From Pseudomonas sp. CCC3.1 (lineage in GTDB: Bacteria > Pseudomonadota > Gammaproteobacteria > Pseudomonadales > Pseudomonadaceae), in contig NZ_CP133778.1 of the NCBI RefSeq assembly GCF_034347405.1, forward strand, positions 2,914,001 to 2,978,000: DNA of 64,000 bases, in the 5' to 3' direction. The position numbers and the translations under genes were made by a program. This document shows, piece after piece, positions 40,766 through 50,322 of this stretch. Each line of letters opens with the position of its first letter. Position 1 is the stretch's first letter. The notes under the pieces were generated by a model. That model had not been told where the DNA came from. It saw nothing but the letters and a program-made list of their open reading frames with translations, and searched no databases.

Positions 40766-41926
40766 ATGACCTCTTCCACCTGCCCCAAGACCATCAATGA
40801 CCGCCTGCCATTAGCGCCGCTGCTGGCGCTGGCCATGACCGCATTCATCATTATTCTCACCGAGGCCCTGCCCGCAGGATTGCTGCCGCAAATGGCCCAA
40901 GGCCTGGCGGTGTCTGAAGCCTGGATTGGCCAGACCGTGACGATCTATGCCATCGGTTCGCTGGTGGCGGCGATCCCGTTGACCGCTGCCACGCAGGGCA
41001 TGCGCAGGCGCTCGTTACTGCTGACGGCAATTGCCGGTTTTGTGATCGCCAATACAGTGACCACCTTGTCATCCAGCTATTCGCTGACCATGGTCGCGCG
41101 CTTTCTGGCAGGCGTATCGGCGGGGTTGCTGTGGGCGCTGCTGGCCGGTTACGCCGCGCGTATGGTCCCTGCCCATCAACAGGGCCGCGCAATTGCCGTG
41201 GCGATGGTCGGCACACCGCTGGCATTGTCGTTGGGGGTGCCGGCTGGCACCTTCCTCGGGGCCTTGGTGGGTTGGCGCGCCTGCTTTGGCATCATGAGTG
41301 TTCTGGCCTTGGTACTCATGCTCTGGGTGCGCCTGCACGTGCCGGATTTCGCCGGGCAACCACAAGGACGAAGACTGGCGCTGCGCCAAGTATTTATGCT
41401 GCCCGGCGTGCGTTCGGTGTTGTTCGTGGTGCTGGCCTTCGTGCTTGCGCACAACATCCTCTACACGTACATAGCGCCTTTCCTCAGTGCTGCGGGGATG
41501 GCTGAAAGCACCGGCCTGGTGTTGCTGACGTTTGGGCTGACCTCGTTGCTCGGCATCTGGGTGATCGGCGTGCTGATTGACCGCCATCTGCGAACGCTGA
41601 CGTTAGCCAGCATCGCGCTGTTCGGTCTGGCGGCGCTGGCGCTGGGCATTGCCGGTCAGGTCCCGATTATTGTTTATCTGGCGGTAGGCACCTGGGGATT
41701 GGCATTCGGCGGCGCAGCCACGCTGTTTCAAACCGCTGTGGCCAAGACCGCTGGAGACGCTGCAGACGTCGCACAATCAATGCTGGTAACGGCTTGGAAT
41801 AGCGCCATTGCAGGCGGCGGCATTCTCGGCGGGCTATTACTGGAACAGCTCGGCGTGGGCGCATTCGCCCCCGCCTTGCTGGTGCTGTTGGTGGCAAGCT
41901 TCGTGGTGGTAATCAAGTCTGATTGA
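40766..41926 (+). CDS. MFS efflux transporter (DHA1/AraJ-like)
   Basis: 386 residues with twelve hydrophobic segments. The first cytoplasmic-side pattern ALPAGLLPQMAQGL and the motif RFLAGVSAGLLWALLAGYAARMV in TM4-5 are typical of the AraJ/SotB/NepI group of drug- or sugar-efflux proteins. It is divergent from a LysR regulator, a frequent arrangement for inducible efflux pumps. Its stop is 6 bp from the convergent end of the ABC ATPase gene. Substrate unknown. Confidence 0.86.
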   Translation: MTSSTCPKTINDRLPLAPLLALAMTAFIIILTEALPAGLLPQMAQGLAVSEAWIGQTVTIYAIGSLVAAIPLTAATQGMRRRSLLLTAIAGFVIANTVTTLSSSYSLTMVARFLAGVSAGLLWALLAGYAARMVPAHQQGRAIAVAMVGTPLALSLGVPAGTFLGALVGWRACFGIMSVLALVLMLWVRLHVPDFAGQPQGRRLALRQVFMLPGVRSVLFVVLAFVLAHNILYTYIAPFLSAAGMAESTGLVLLTFGLTSLLGIWVIGVLIDRHLRTLTLASIALFGLAALALGIAGQVPIIVYLAVGTWGLAFGGAATLFQTAVAKTAGDAADVAQSMLVTAWNSAIAGGGILGGLLLEQLGVGAFAPALLVLLVASFVVVIKSD

Positions 41927-41932
41927 CCGCTC

Positions 41933-42709
41933 TTACACAGGCAGCGGGCAATCCACCAGTATCTGCAAGGTCTGTTGCGAGCAGCGCTCGACCCGGACCT
42001 GAACGCCGTACACGTCGGCAAACAGTTGCGGGGTCAGCACGTCGTGGGCGGCACCAAAGTCCATAACCTGGCCTTCGCGCAACACGGCGATGTTGTCGGC
42101 GTAACGCGCCGCCAAGCTGATGTCGTGCATGACGATGACGGCGATCAGTTGGTGTTGACGAACCTTGTCGCGCACGCATTCCATGACCCGCAACTGGTAG
42201 CTCAGGTCCAGTGCGCTGGTGGGTTCATCCAGCAGCATGACGCTGGGACGGCGGGCAATCAGTTGCGCCAGGCTGACCAATTGCCGCTGACCACCGGACA
42301 ACGCATTGAGCATGTGATCTGCCAGGTGGGCGATGCCGATGTGTTGCAGGGCGCCAAAGCCCTGTTCGAGGTAATCGCCACCGCCACCCCCTACGCGCAA
42401 GGCCGCCATCACACTTTCAATGACGCTCAGCCCCAACCCCGGCGGCAGGTCCTGGGGCATGTAGGTGATCAACCGGGCGCGCTCCGCAACTGACATCGCC
42501 CCCAGTTGCCGACCTTGCAAGCTGACCGAGCCCTTGATGGTTTCAAGGCCCGCCAGCCCGCGCAGCAAGGTCGATTTGCCTGCGCCGTTGGGTCCGATCA
42601 ACGCCGTGAGGGTGCCGGGCTGCAACTCGGGCAGCGAAGCATCGCGAATCACCACCCGACGGCCGTAGGTCACTTGGGCGTGGCTGACCACTAATCCTTG
42701 GGCACTCAT
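41933..42709 (-). CDS. Ferric-siderophore ABC transporter ATPase (FecE/FhuC-like)
   Basis: 258 residues. Walker A GPNGAGKSTLL (39-49), signature LSGGQRQLVSLAQ and Walker B VMLLDEPTS are intact. It energises import of ferric siderophore or other iron chelate across the inner membrane with the permease encoded upstream. The start overlaps the permease stop by 4 bp. It is the last gene of the iron operon read from 48001. Confidence 0.92.
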   Translation of the reverse strand: MSAQGLVVSHAQVTYGRRVVIRDASLPELQPGTLTALIGPNGAGKSTLLRGLAGLETIKGSVSLQGRQLGAMSVAERARLITYMPQDLPPGLGLSVIESVMAALRVGGGGGDYLEQGFGALQHIGIAHLADHMLNALSGGQRQLVSLAQLIARRPSVMLLDEPTSALDLSYQLRVMECVRDKVRQHQLIAVIVMHDISLAARYADNIAVLREGQVMDFGAAHDVLTPQLFADVYGVQVRVERCSQQTLQILVDCPLPV

Positions 42710-43767
42710 AGCTGCCGACCTCGCTTGAACACCAGCGCCACAAAAATCGGCACGCCGACCAGCGCGGTGACGATACCGACCGGCACGATGACGCCCGGCA
42801 TGATGATTTTGCTGACCACTGAGGACAGTGACAGCAACAACGCGCCCACCAAGGCGCTGGCCGGGAACAGAAAGCGCTGGTCTTCGCCGATTAGGATGCG
42901 CGCGATGTGCGGGCCTACCAGGCCGATAAAGCCGATGGTGCCGACGAACGCTACAGCGGTGGCCGACAACAGGCTGATGCGCAGCAACGAGAAAAAACGC
43001 AGCCGCCGCACGTCAACACCAAAGCTGTGTGCGCGGTCTTCGCCCATCCGCAACAGGGTCATGCGCGAGCTGGCCTGCAACGAAAACGGCACCGTCAGCG
43101 CGATCACTGCGGCCAGAATGCTCAGTTTGTCCCAGTTGGCCCGCGCCACACTGCCCAGGCTCCAGAACACCAATTGTTGCAGCACATCTTCGGTGGCCAG
43201 CAGTTGCAACAGCGCCACCAGCGCGTTGCAACTGAACACCAGCGCAATGCCGAACAGCACCAGGGTTTCGACTCCGGCGCCTCTTAAGCGCGACATGCCA
43301 TGCAGCAGGAACATCGAACCGCAGGCAAACACGAAGGCCGACAACGCCACCATCGAATCGCGGCTCAACAAGGCGCTGCTCACCGGGAACACGATGACCA
43401 ATGAGGCGCCCAGCGCCGCCGCCGACGACACGCCGAGCGTGAACGGGCTGGCCAGCGGGTTATTGAGGATGGCCTGCATTTCGGCACCGGCCAGCGACAG
43501 CGCCGCGCCCACCAGTACCGCCATCAGCGCATACGGCAGGCGCACATTCCAGATGATCACCCGGTCAGTCACCGCCAGGGTTTGCGGGTGCAGCAGGCCG
43601 TCGATCAAGGCGCCGAGACTCATCCCCGAAGCCCCGGTGGACAGGTCAAGCAACACCGCTCCGATCAGCGCAAGGCCGATCCCGATCAGCAGTGCCACGC
43701 GCCGCGCCAGCAGGCGCCGATAACCATGGCTGGCAGCCACCACGGCGGGGTTCAGGGACGCCGTCAT
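42706..43767 (-). CDS. FecCD-family iron-siderophore ABC permease
   Basis: 353 residues with about ten hydrophobic segments and the FecCD motif GLVGPHIARILIGEDQR near the C-terminus, which contacts the ATPase. A single permease gene means a homodimeric channel, as in BtuC. It overlaps both the substrate-binding protein gene and the ATPase gene by 4 bp. Confidence 0.92.
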   Translation of the reverse strand: MTASLNPAVVAASHGYRRLLARRVALLIGIGLALIGAVLLDLSTGASGMSLGALIDGLLHPQTLAVTDRVIIWNVRLPYALMAVLVGAALSLAGAEMQAILNNPLASPFTLGVSSAAALGASLVIVFPVSSALLSRDSMVALSAFVFACGSMFLLHGMSRLRGAGVETLVLFGIALVFSCNALVALLQLLATEDVLQQLVFWSLGSVARANWDKLSILAAVIALTVPFSLQASSRMTLLRMGEDRAHSFGVDVRRLRFFSLLRISLLSATAVAFVGTIGFIGLVGPHIARILIGEDQRFLFPASALVGALLLSLSSVVSKIIMPGVIVPVGIVTALVGVPIFVALVFKRGRQL

Positions 43768-44879
43768 TTCTGTTCACTGATCCAGTATTGGCCCGCCAGC
43801 GGCGTGCCGAGGAACTGCTGGTTGATTTCATCCAGGGTGTGCTGCGGGTCAAGGGCGGCAAATTTCTCGGGATGAATCCACTTGGCCAGGGCCTCAATCG
43901 CCAGGATGTTGTACGGCGAATTGTAAAAATCATGCCACAGGCCGTGCACATTGCCCTCGCGAATCGCCCGCAAATCGGCGAATTCCGGACGGGTCAGTAC
44001 CTGTTTCAACGAAGCCTGCGCAGTCGCACGGTCTACCCCGGCGCCCATCATCACGCCGGGCTTTTGATTGCCCGTGAGGATGTACACATCAGGGTCGGCC
44101 TTGAGCGCGTATTCAACACTGATGTCACCCAACGCACCGGGGACGACGCCCGCCGCAATATTGCGCCCGCCGACCAGGTTGATCAGCTCGCCCATGCCAC
44201 CCTTGCCCGTGGTGTGCCCAGGGTTAGCCCACACCCCGGCCAGCAATTCAAGAAACACGCTAGGGCGTTTGCTGTCGTCGATCACGCCCAGCGTGTCGCT
44301 GAGGGTGTTGAGGTGCTGCTGGTAAAAATCCAGAAAGGCTTTGGCTTGGGCTTCGCGCCCCAACGCTTTGCCCAGCGCGGTCATGCTGTCATGGGTGCCC
44401 TGCACCGGGTTGACCCGGAAATCGACAAACAGCACCGCAATACCGGCTTTTTCCAAAATATCGGCCACCGGGCTGTGCTCGGTCGGGCCGTGCCCGGAAA
44501 TACTGAACACCGCCAAATCCGGCTTGAGGGCCAAGATCTGCTCGGCACTGACGCTCTGCTCGGACGCTTGGCCAATCAGCGGAATATCCTTGACCTCGGG
44601 AAATTTCGCCACGTAGGCGGCATAGGTATTGGGGTCGAGTTTGCGCAGGTCGTTCTGCCAGCCCACGATGCGTTTAAACGGCTGGTCGCGGTCGAGGATG
44701 GCCAGCGTGGAAATCAATCGCCCTTCACCCAGCACCACCCGCTGCACGTGCTCCGGCACATCGACCACGCGCCCCAGCACATCGGTAACGTCTTTGGCCC
44801 AGACCGACGATACAGCGCCGAGCCCACCGGCGAGCAGAACCAGCATCATTGCGCAGGCGCGCGAATACGATTTGAACAC
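43764..44879 (-). CDS. Periplasmic iron-siderophore binding protein (FecB/FhuD family)
   Basis: 371 residues if started at the GTG at 44879, which follows GGGAG and gives a well-formed signal peptide (FKSYSRACAMMLVLLAGG ... VWA). A GTG at 44909 overlapping the upstream stop would add ten residues and cannot be excluded. The body has the class III binding-protein fold: two lobes joined by a long helix, with the lobe-1 beginning DVLGRVVDVPEHVQRVVLG. It delivers the iron complex to the FecCD-type permease. Confidence 0.87.
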   Translation of the reverse strand: MFKSYSRACAMMLVLLAGGLGAVSSVWAKDVTDVLGRVVDVPEHVQRVVLGEGRLISTLAILDRDQPFKRIVGWQNDLRKLDPNTYAAYVAKFPEVKDIPLIGQASEQSVSAEQILALKPDLAVFSISGHGPTEHSPVADILEKAGIAVLFVDFRVNPVQGTHDSMTALGKALGREAQAKAFLDFYQQHLNTLSDTLGVIDDSKRPSVFLELLAGVWANPGHTTGKGGMGELINLVGGRNIAAGVVPGALGDISVEYALKADPDVYILTGNQKPGVMMGAGVDRATAQASLKQVLTRPEFADLRAIREGNVHGLWHDFYNSPYNILAIEALAKWIHPEKFAALDPQHTLDEINQQFLGTPLAGQYWISEQK

Positions 44880-44905
44880 AGGGAATCTCCCATTGAATAA
44901 AGGGC

Positions 44906-45586
44906 TCACACGTCGCTCCAGCGGCGCAAGAGGTTGTGGTACACGCCGCTCAATTGCAGCAGCGATTCGTCATCGGCCTGTTGCGCGGTCAAACGCTGAA
45001 TGGCCACGTCCATGTCCAGTAACAGGCTGCGCTGGCTGTCTTCACGAACCAGGCTTTCGATCCAGAAAAAGGCCGCTACTCGCTCGCCGCGTGTCACCGG
45101 GTTGACCTTGTGCACGCTGGTGCCGGGGTACAGCACCAGATGCCCGGCCGGCAACTTGACGCTGCGTTCGCCAAAAGTGTCGCGGATAACCAGTTCGCCG
45201 CCGTCATAGGTCTCGGGGTCGGTCAGGAACAACGTGGCGGACAGGTCGGTACGCACCCGCTCGCGGATGCCTTTGATGCCGCGAATGGCGTTGTCGATGT
45301 GAAACCCGAACGCTTCGCCGCCGCTGTAACGATTGAACAACGGCGGGTAGATACGCTTGGGCAGCGCCGCCGACATGAACAGGGCGTTATCAGAGAGCCG
45401 CGCGAGGATGCGCTGGCCGAGCAGGATGCCCAACGCCGAGTCTTCGGCCAGTTGCCGATTGCACTTGTCACGGGCCGAGCGCTGCCCGGCCGTGACTTTG
45501 CCATCGACCCACGGCTGCTCCAGCAGCCGCGTGCGCATGTCACTGACTTCTTCGGGGCGAAACAGATCGCCAATCTCGATCAGCAT
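44906..45586 (-). CDS. piuC: PKHD-type Fe(II)/2-oxoglutarate-dependent hydroxylase (PiuC/YbiX-like)
   Basis: 226 residues, the normal size of PKHD hydroxylases. The iron ligands are H96 and D98 in FHIDNA and H159 in SVHKV, with the 2-oxoglutarate arginine R169 in TRGER. These proteins are encoded next to Fiu/PiuA-type catecholate receptors in E. coli and P. aeruginosa and are iron-regulated; their physiological substrate is not settled. Here it lies 24 bp behind a Fiu-like receptor and directly before the ABC importer genes, so it may modify an incoming siderophore. The symbol is given for family resemblance. Confidence 0.85.
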   Translation of the reverse strand: MLIEIGDLFRPEEVSDMRTRLLEQPWVDGKVTAGQRSARDKCNRQLAEDSALGILLGQRILARLSDNALFMSAALPKRIYPPLFNRYSGGEAFGFHIDNAIRGIKGIRERVRTDLSATLFLTDPETYDGGELVIRDTFGERSVKLPAGHLVLYPGTSVHKVNPVTRGERVAAFFWIESLVREDSQRSLLLDMDVAIQRLTAQQADDESLLQLSGVYHNLLRRWSDV

Positions 45587-45610
45587 GCCGCGCTCCCGTC
45601 CCGATCGGGC

Positions 45611-48001
45611 TTAAAAGTCATAATCGATGCTGGCGGTCAGCGTGCGCCCTGCCCCCGGTACGCCATATAACTGGAAGCCATCCAGCGAAGCGCCGATACG
45701 GCTGAAGTAGAAGGTGTTGAACAGGTTGTCGACGTTGAGGTTGACCGTGGTCTGGCGGTTGACCTTGTACTGCGCCGCAACGTAATGCACCCAATAACCC
45801 GGCGCTTTTTCTTTGTCACGGGCGTAGATCGCGTACACGCCCGACGGGCCGTCGGCATAGCTGCTGTTGTTATTCAGGCCACCCACGTATTTGTTGTCGG
45901 TGTAACGCCTGCGCCCGACATAGTTGGCGCCGTAACTCAGGCTCAGGTCATCGGTCATGGCGTAGGTGGTCCACAGGTTGGCGGTCAAATCCGGGACGTT
46001 CTTCGCCTCCTCGCCTTTGTTGATGCCCTTGGTTTGATCGCTTTTGAGGGCCGAGAAACCGCTGTAGGCGGTCCAGCGATCAGTGATTGTGCCTTGCAGG
46101 CCCAACTCGACACCGTCGACACGTTTGGCGGGCAGTGCTCGAACCGGGGAAGTATCGCCTTCGGCGTATTCCCACGAGTTGTCCAGTTCGGTGCGGAAGA
46201 TCGCCGCTGTCACGCTGATGCCTTTATCCAGCAGGTCCCACTTGGTGCCAACTTCGTAGGTTTTGGACTTGGCCGGGGTGTAATTGCTGGTGCTGGCCGC
46301 GCCGTAGATCTGGTTATTGGTCGTGACGCCGAGGGCCGAAGGCTGGGTCGATTCACTGTATGAGGCGTAGATCGTGCCATTGGGCTGCGGCTTGAACACC
46401 ACACCGGCACGCCCGCTCCAGGCCCCGGAAGAGTCTTTGGTGTCGGCCTGCCCACGCTGCGTGGACTCGGCGGTCCAGTGGTCATAACGCAGCGAGCCCA
46501 TCACTTGCCACCACTGATTGAGGGTCAGGGTGTCGCCAAAAAACAACCCTGCGTTGTCGACGATGGAGCGCGGCTCACCGACGCCCTTGGTGGTGTAGAC
46601 CGTATCAAAATGGTGCTGCGGGTCGTTCATATCGAACGTCATGTCGGATGCCGGGACTTTAGCGTTGCGGTCCAGACCGCCGTAGGTCTCGTGGTACACA
46701 TCCAGTCCGGCGACGGCTTTGTGGCTGATGGACCCGGTGTCGAAGGCAAACGTCAGGTCGGTCTGGTTGTCGAGAATGGTGTAACGCTTGGAGAGGCCGA
46801 AATCAGAGCCGCGCAAAATGCCATTCGCCGTGCTGCCGTTGTTGGTGTAGTCGGTATAGACCTTGACCCCGTTGACCGTCGACAAGGGGCCGACGCCGAC
46901 ATACCCCAAGGTGGCACAGCGGGTGCCGGTGCAGGTTTTTGAGCCGTCAGCGTTGGCAGCCGTGAAACGTGCCGGAGAGAGCACTGAAAAGTTGTCAGTG
47001 CGCTGCCAGCGCAGCTGGTTGGTCAGCAGTGCGCCATTGTCGAAATCATGCTCCAGACGCCCAGTCAGCGAGGTGGTTTCAGTCTGTTGGGTGTACAGGC
47101 TGGAGTCGCCATACCAATTGCTGCGCTTGACCCCAGGCATGCGTTTGCCATCGGTGCCGCGCAAAATCGGCAGGCCGCCGTCCGGGGTGTTGTTGTCTTT
47201 CTGGTAGTAAAAATCGAGGTAGGCGCGGGTTGGCGTCGACAACCCCAGAGCCAGCGAGGTGGCAATGCCCCAGCGGTCGTAGTCCACCTCATCGCGGTCG
47301 GCCACCTGATTGTCATGCTTCATCAGGTTAATGCGCACGGCGCTGGTGTCGTTCAGCTCATGGTTGATATCTGCGGTCAGGCGACGATAGCCGTCAGTGC
47401 CGACGCCGGCGGAGACCCGATTGGCGTCCCCCAGATGGGCTTCCTTGGTCACCAGGTTGACGCTGCCACCGACCGCCGAAATACCCGATTCAATGGCGCC
47501 CGTACCCTTGAACACCTCGGCTTGCTGCAAGTTGAAGGTATCGTTGCGGCTTGACATGCCCGCATCGCGCACACCATCGACAGTCAGGCTTTGCTCGGAC
47601 GAGAAACCACGGATCGAAAACAGGTCGCCCCAGCCCAGATTGCCCTCCCCGGACATAAAGGTGATGCCCGGCACGTTGCGCAGAATGTCCTGCAAGCTCT
47701 GCGCGTTCTGCTCTTTAAGCACTTGCTGGGGCACGATGGTGATGCTTTGCGGCGCATCCAGCAGCGGCGTCATGACTTTGCGCGATGACACCTCGTCAAC
47801 CTTGAACGGCGAGATGTAGGTGCCCTGAACATTCGATTCCGGCAGGGTCAGCGTCGTGCCTTGACCCGCTGCCGGTTGCTCTGCCGCATGGGCACCCGGG
47901 CTGAAAACCCCGAGCGCCATCATGCCGACCACGGGCGCCAGCGTACTGCTCAATGCATAAGGGGTATTGCGAACTACAGCCGCCTCGGGTGACGATGGCA
48001 T
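45611..48001 (-). CDS. TonB-dependent siderophore receptor (Fiu/PiuA-like)
   Basis: 796 residues from the ATG at 48001, preceded by AAGGAA; the frame to 48031 adds no supported start. A long signal region ends near AHAAEQ. The plug domain starts with DAPQSITIVPQQVLKEQNA, carries NVPGITF and IRGFSSEQSLTVDGVRD, and is followed by a 22-strand barrel ending YDF. No STN signalling extension is present. Linkage to a PKHD hydroxylase points to the Fiu/PiuA group, which takes up catechol-type iron complexes and siderophore-linked antibiotics. It heads the operon that includes the ABC importer, and a Fur-like box overlaps its promoter. Confidence 0.88.
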   Translation of the reverse strand: MPSSPEAAVVRNTPYALSSTLAPVVGMMALGVFSPGAHAAEQPAAGQGTTLTLPESNVQGTYISPFKVDEVSSRKVMTPLLDAPQSITIVPQQVLKEQNAQSLQDILRNVPGITFMSGEGNLGWGDLFSIRGFSSEQSLTVDGVRDAGMSSRNDTFNLQQAEVFKGTGAIESGISAVGGSVNLVTKEAHLGDANRVSAGVGTDGYRRLTADINHELNDTSAVRINLMKHDNQVADRDEVDYDRWGIATSLALGLSTPTRAYLDFYYQKDNNTPDGGLPILRGTDGKRMPGVKRSNWYGDSSLYTQQTETTSLTGRLEHDFDNGALLTNQLRWQRTDNFSVLSPARFTAANADGSKTCTGTRCATLGYVGVGPLSTVNGVKVYTDYTNNGSTANGILRGSDFGLSKRYTILDNQTDLTFAFDTGSISHKAVAGLDVYHETYGGLDRNAKVPASDMTFDMNDPQHHFDTVYTTKGVGEPRSIVDNAGLFFGDTLTLNQWWQVMGSLRYDHWTAESTQRGQADTKDSSGAWSGRAGVVFKPQPNGTIYASYSESTQPSALGVTTNNQIYGAASTSNYTPAKSKTYEVGTKWDLLDKGISVTAAIFRTELDNSWEYAEGDTSPVRALPAKRVDGVELGLQGTITDRWTAYSGFSALKSDQTKGINKGEEAKNVPDLTANLWTTYAMTDDLSLSYGANYVGRRRYTDNKYVGGLNNNSSYADGPSGVYAIYARDKEKAPGYWVHYVAAQYKVNRQTTVNLNVDNLFNTFYFSRIGASLDGFQLYGVPGAGRTLTASIDYDF

Positions 48002-48016
48002 CGGACTTTCCTTAAT

Positions 48017-48035
48017 TACAATGAATCGCATTTAG
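48017..48035 (-). promoter_or_regulatory. Fur-like box upstream of the Fiu-like receptor
   Basis: The minus strand contains ATGCGATTCATTGTA, matching about 11 of 19 positions of the GATAATGATAATCATTATC consensus, 16 bp upstream of the receptor ATG. Iron repression is expected for this operon. Confidence 0.45.
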
Positions 48036-48112
48036 ATTCGCCATTCTAAAGAGCGTCATAGCAACGGATCGCCGGACTTTGTATTGCTGATGCACGAAAA
48101 ACATCACCCACA

Positions 48113-48128
48113 ACATTTCATTACATTT
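48113..48128 (+). promoter_or_regulatory. Tandem direct repeat upstream of the response regulator gene
   Basis: ACATTT-N4-ACATTT, two copies spaced exactly one helical turn (10 bp), 63 bp upstream of the response regulator ATG. OmpR/PhoB-type regulators bind such tandem half-sites, so this is a candidate autoregulatory site, possibly also acting on the divergent receptor operon. Confidence 0.5.
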
Positions 48129-48190
48129 TGTCTGTCTCCACCCTGTGAAATCCGCTATTGCTGCAAATCCTGAGGCCTATTCGAACCCCC

Positions 48191-48901
48191 ATGTCCAAGC
48201 AAGATCATGTGTTAATCGTCGATGACGACCCCGACATCCGCCAACTGCTGGCTGAATACCTGCGCGACGCGGGCTATCAGACCTCGACGGCCTGCGACGG
48301 CAAGGAAATGCACCGGCGTCTGGAAATGAACGTCATCGACCTCATCGTCCTCGATCTGATGCTGCCCGGCGAAGACGGCCTGAGCCTGTGCCGCACGCTA
48401 CGGGTGACCTCCAATACCCCAGTGATCATGCTCACGGCCCGCGGCAGCCTGATTGATCGCATCGTCGGGCTGGAAATCGGTGCGGACGATTACCTGCCCA
48501 AACCCTTTGACCCACGTGAATTGCTGGTGCGGATCAAAGTGGTGTTGCGCCGGGCGCAGAGTTTTCCAGAGCGTGCCCGCGTGGATGAAGCGCCTTTTGT
48601 GAACTTCGACGGTTGGCGCCTCGACACCCGCGCCCGGCAGGTGTTGTCGGCGGACGGCGTGGTGATCAGCTTGGGCAACTCGGACTATCGCGTACTGCGC
48701 TTGCTGTTACAGCACCCCAACCGCCCACTGAGCCGAGACTTTTTGCTCAATCATGTGTTCGACAAAGACAGCACGCCTTTTGACCGTTCGATTGACGTGT
48801 GCGTGAGCCGTTTGCGCCAGCAATTGACACCTGAGCTGATCAAAACCGTGCGCAACGAAGGCTACATGCTCACCTCAATCAACGTGACAAACGAAGCATG
48901 A
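48191..48901 (+). CDS. OmpR/PhoB-type response regulator
   Basis: 236 residues from the ATG at 48191. The receiver domain has the acidic pocket DDD (11-13), phosphoacceptor D55 in LIVLDLMLPGEDG, and the conserved KPF near 106. The C-terminal winged helix (about 135-232) is OmpR-like. It is followed by the kinase gene with a 4-bp overlap and is divergent from the Fiu-like receptor operon. Two-component systems beside siderophore receptors (PirRS, PfeRS) activate receptor transcription when the siderophore is present; that role is inferred here. Confidence 0.92.
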   Translation: MSKQDHVLIVDDDPDIRQLLAEYLRDAGYQTSTACDGKEMHRRLEMNVIDLIVLDLMLPGEDGLSLCRTLRVTSNTPVIMLTARGSLIDRIVGLEIGADDYLPKPFDPRELLVRIKVVLRRAQSFPERARVDEAPFVNFDGWRLDTRARQVLSADGVVISLGNSDYRVLRLLLQHPNRPLSRDFLLNHVFDKDSTPFDRSIDVCVSRLRQQLTPELIKTVRNEGYMLTSINVTNEA

Positions 48902-50283
48902 GGCTGATACCCCGCACCCTGTATGGGCGGCTGGTGATCATTCTGGTGGCCGGAATGCTGGCTGCGCAGGTGGCAACCAGCAGCATCTGGTATGACGTGC
49001 GTCACAGCCAGGTACTGGAGATCCCGACCCGGCTGATTGCCAGCCGTTTGGCCGATATTGTGCGCGTGTCAAAGACCGACCCGCACAACACCGATCTAGT
49101 GCTGAACAGCTTAAGCACCCCCGTTTTCCAATTGCAGCTACACAGCACACCCGCCAGCGCAGAACCCAGGTTGACGCCCGAGGATCTGGCAACTGAAAAC
49201 CTGTTGAAAAACCTGATCAATGAAAAGACCGGCACCCAGACACCACTGAGATTGCTCAACCTGACCCTGCTCGATGAGCAAGGGCAAAAAGCCGGGGTCG
49301 ACACCTTGTTCGGGTCCAGCCCGGTGGTGGGTCAGTTCACCCTGGAGTTACGCCTTGCAGATGGTCGCTGGCTGCATGTTCAAGCCCGTGAAGATCAGGG
49401 CTGGACCAGTTTGTCGCCCGCCGACGTGATGCTCGACTACTTTTGGCGTATCTATCTGGTGCGCATCATTGTGCTGGCAATCATCGCCTTGCTCGCGGTG
49501 CGCCTGGCCATCCGCCCCTTGAATGAACTGGCGCAGGCGGCACAAGCGCTGGGTAACGATATTCGGCGTAAACCTCTGCACGTCAAAGGGCCGGTTGAAG
49601 TGCGGCGCGCTGCCGAGGCGTTCAACCTGATGCAGCAACGCCTGCTGGACAGTCTGGCTGAGCGCACGCGATTTCTGGCGGCGGTATCGCATGATCTGCG
49701 CTCGCCCATCACCCGCTTGCGGCTGCGCACTGAAATGCTTGATGACGAGCAACAAAAGCAGCGCTTTCGCAAAGACCTGACCGACATGGAAGGGCTGGTG
49801 TCGACCACGCTGGAATTCGTCAGCAGTGGTGAAATAAACGAAATCCGACAAAACATCGACATCAACGCCCTGCTGCAAAGCCTGCAAGCTGACCTGGAAG
49901 ACATCGGTGAACACGTCACCCTGGTGGGTCGCGCGACACGCCCAGTGTCGGGCTATGCCCGTAGCCTCAAGCGCTGCGTGCAAAACCTGCTGGAAAACGC
50001 CGTACGTTATGCCCGTGATGTGCAGGTGATCATTGATGAACAGCCCGAGCACCTGACGATTACAGTCCGCGACAGTGGCCCCGGCATTGCGCCCGAGCAA
50101 CTGACGCACGTGCTGGAGCCCTTTTACCGGCTGGAAGCCTCGCGAAATAACGCCAGCGGAGGTTACGGCCTGGGCCTGAGCATCGCCCAGACCGTGGCGG
50201 CCGCGCATGGCGGGACGTTGGTGCTGCACAACCGCACGCAAGGCGGGCTGGACGCCGTGCTGACCTTACGCACGCACCTGTAG
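48898..50283 (+). CDS. Sensor histidine kinase (EnvZ-like)
   Basis: 461 residues. A first membrane helix (about 11-30), a periplasmic domain of about 150 residues, a second helix (about 184-204), a HAMP linker and then the DHp domain with the phosphorylatable His265 in VSHDLRSPITRLR. The ATP-binding domain carries NLLENAVRYA, DSGPGI and GGYGLGLSIA. The periplasmic domain is of the size expected to sense a ligand or a receptor partner. Its ATG overlaps the regulator stop by 4 bp. Confidence 0.92.
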   Translation: MRLIPRTLYGRLVIILVAGMLAAQVATSSIWYDVRHSQVLEIPTRLIASRLADIVRVSKTDPHNTDLVLNSLSTPVFQLQLHSTPASAEPRLTPEDLATENLLKNLINEKTGTQTPLRLLNLTLLDEQGQKAGVDTLFGSSPVVGQFTLELRLADGRWLHVQAREDQGWTSLSPADVMLDYFWRIYLVRIIVLAIIALLAVRLAIRPLNELAQAAQALGNDIRRKPLHVKGPVEVRRAAEAFNLMQQRLLDSLAERTRFLAAVSHDLRSPITRLRLRTEMLDDEQQKQRFRKDLTDMEGLVSTTLEFVSSGEINEIRQNIDINALLQSLQADLEDIGEHVTLVGRATRPVSGYARSLKRCVQNLLENAVRYARDVQVIIDEQPEHLTITVRDSGPGIAPEQLTHVLEPFYRLEASRNNASGGYGLGLSIAQTVAAAHGGTLVLHNRTQGGLDAVLTLRTHL

Positions 50284-50305
50284 TCGCTGAGGAGCGAAGC
50301 GACTA
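50281..50305. terminator. Possible hairpin terminator between kinase and receptor genes
   Basis: TAGTCGCT / AGCGACTA with a nine-base loop, beginning at the kinase stop codon. It sits between convergent genes but has no run of T, so termination strength is uncertain. Confidence 0.45.
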
Positions 50306-50322
50306 CAGGATTAGGCACATCG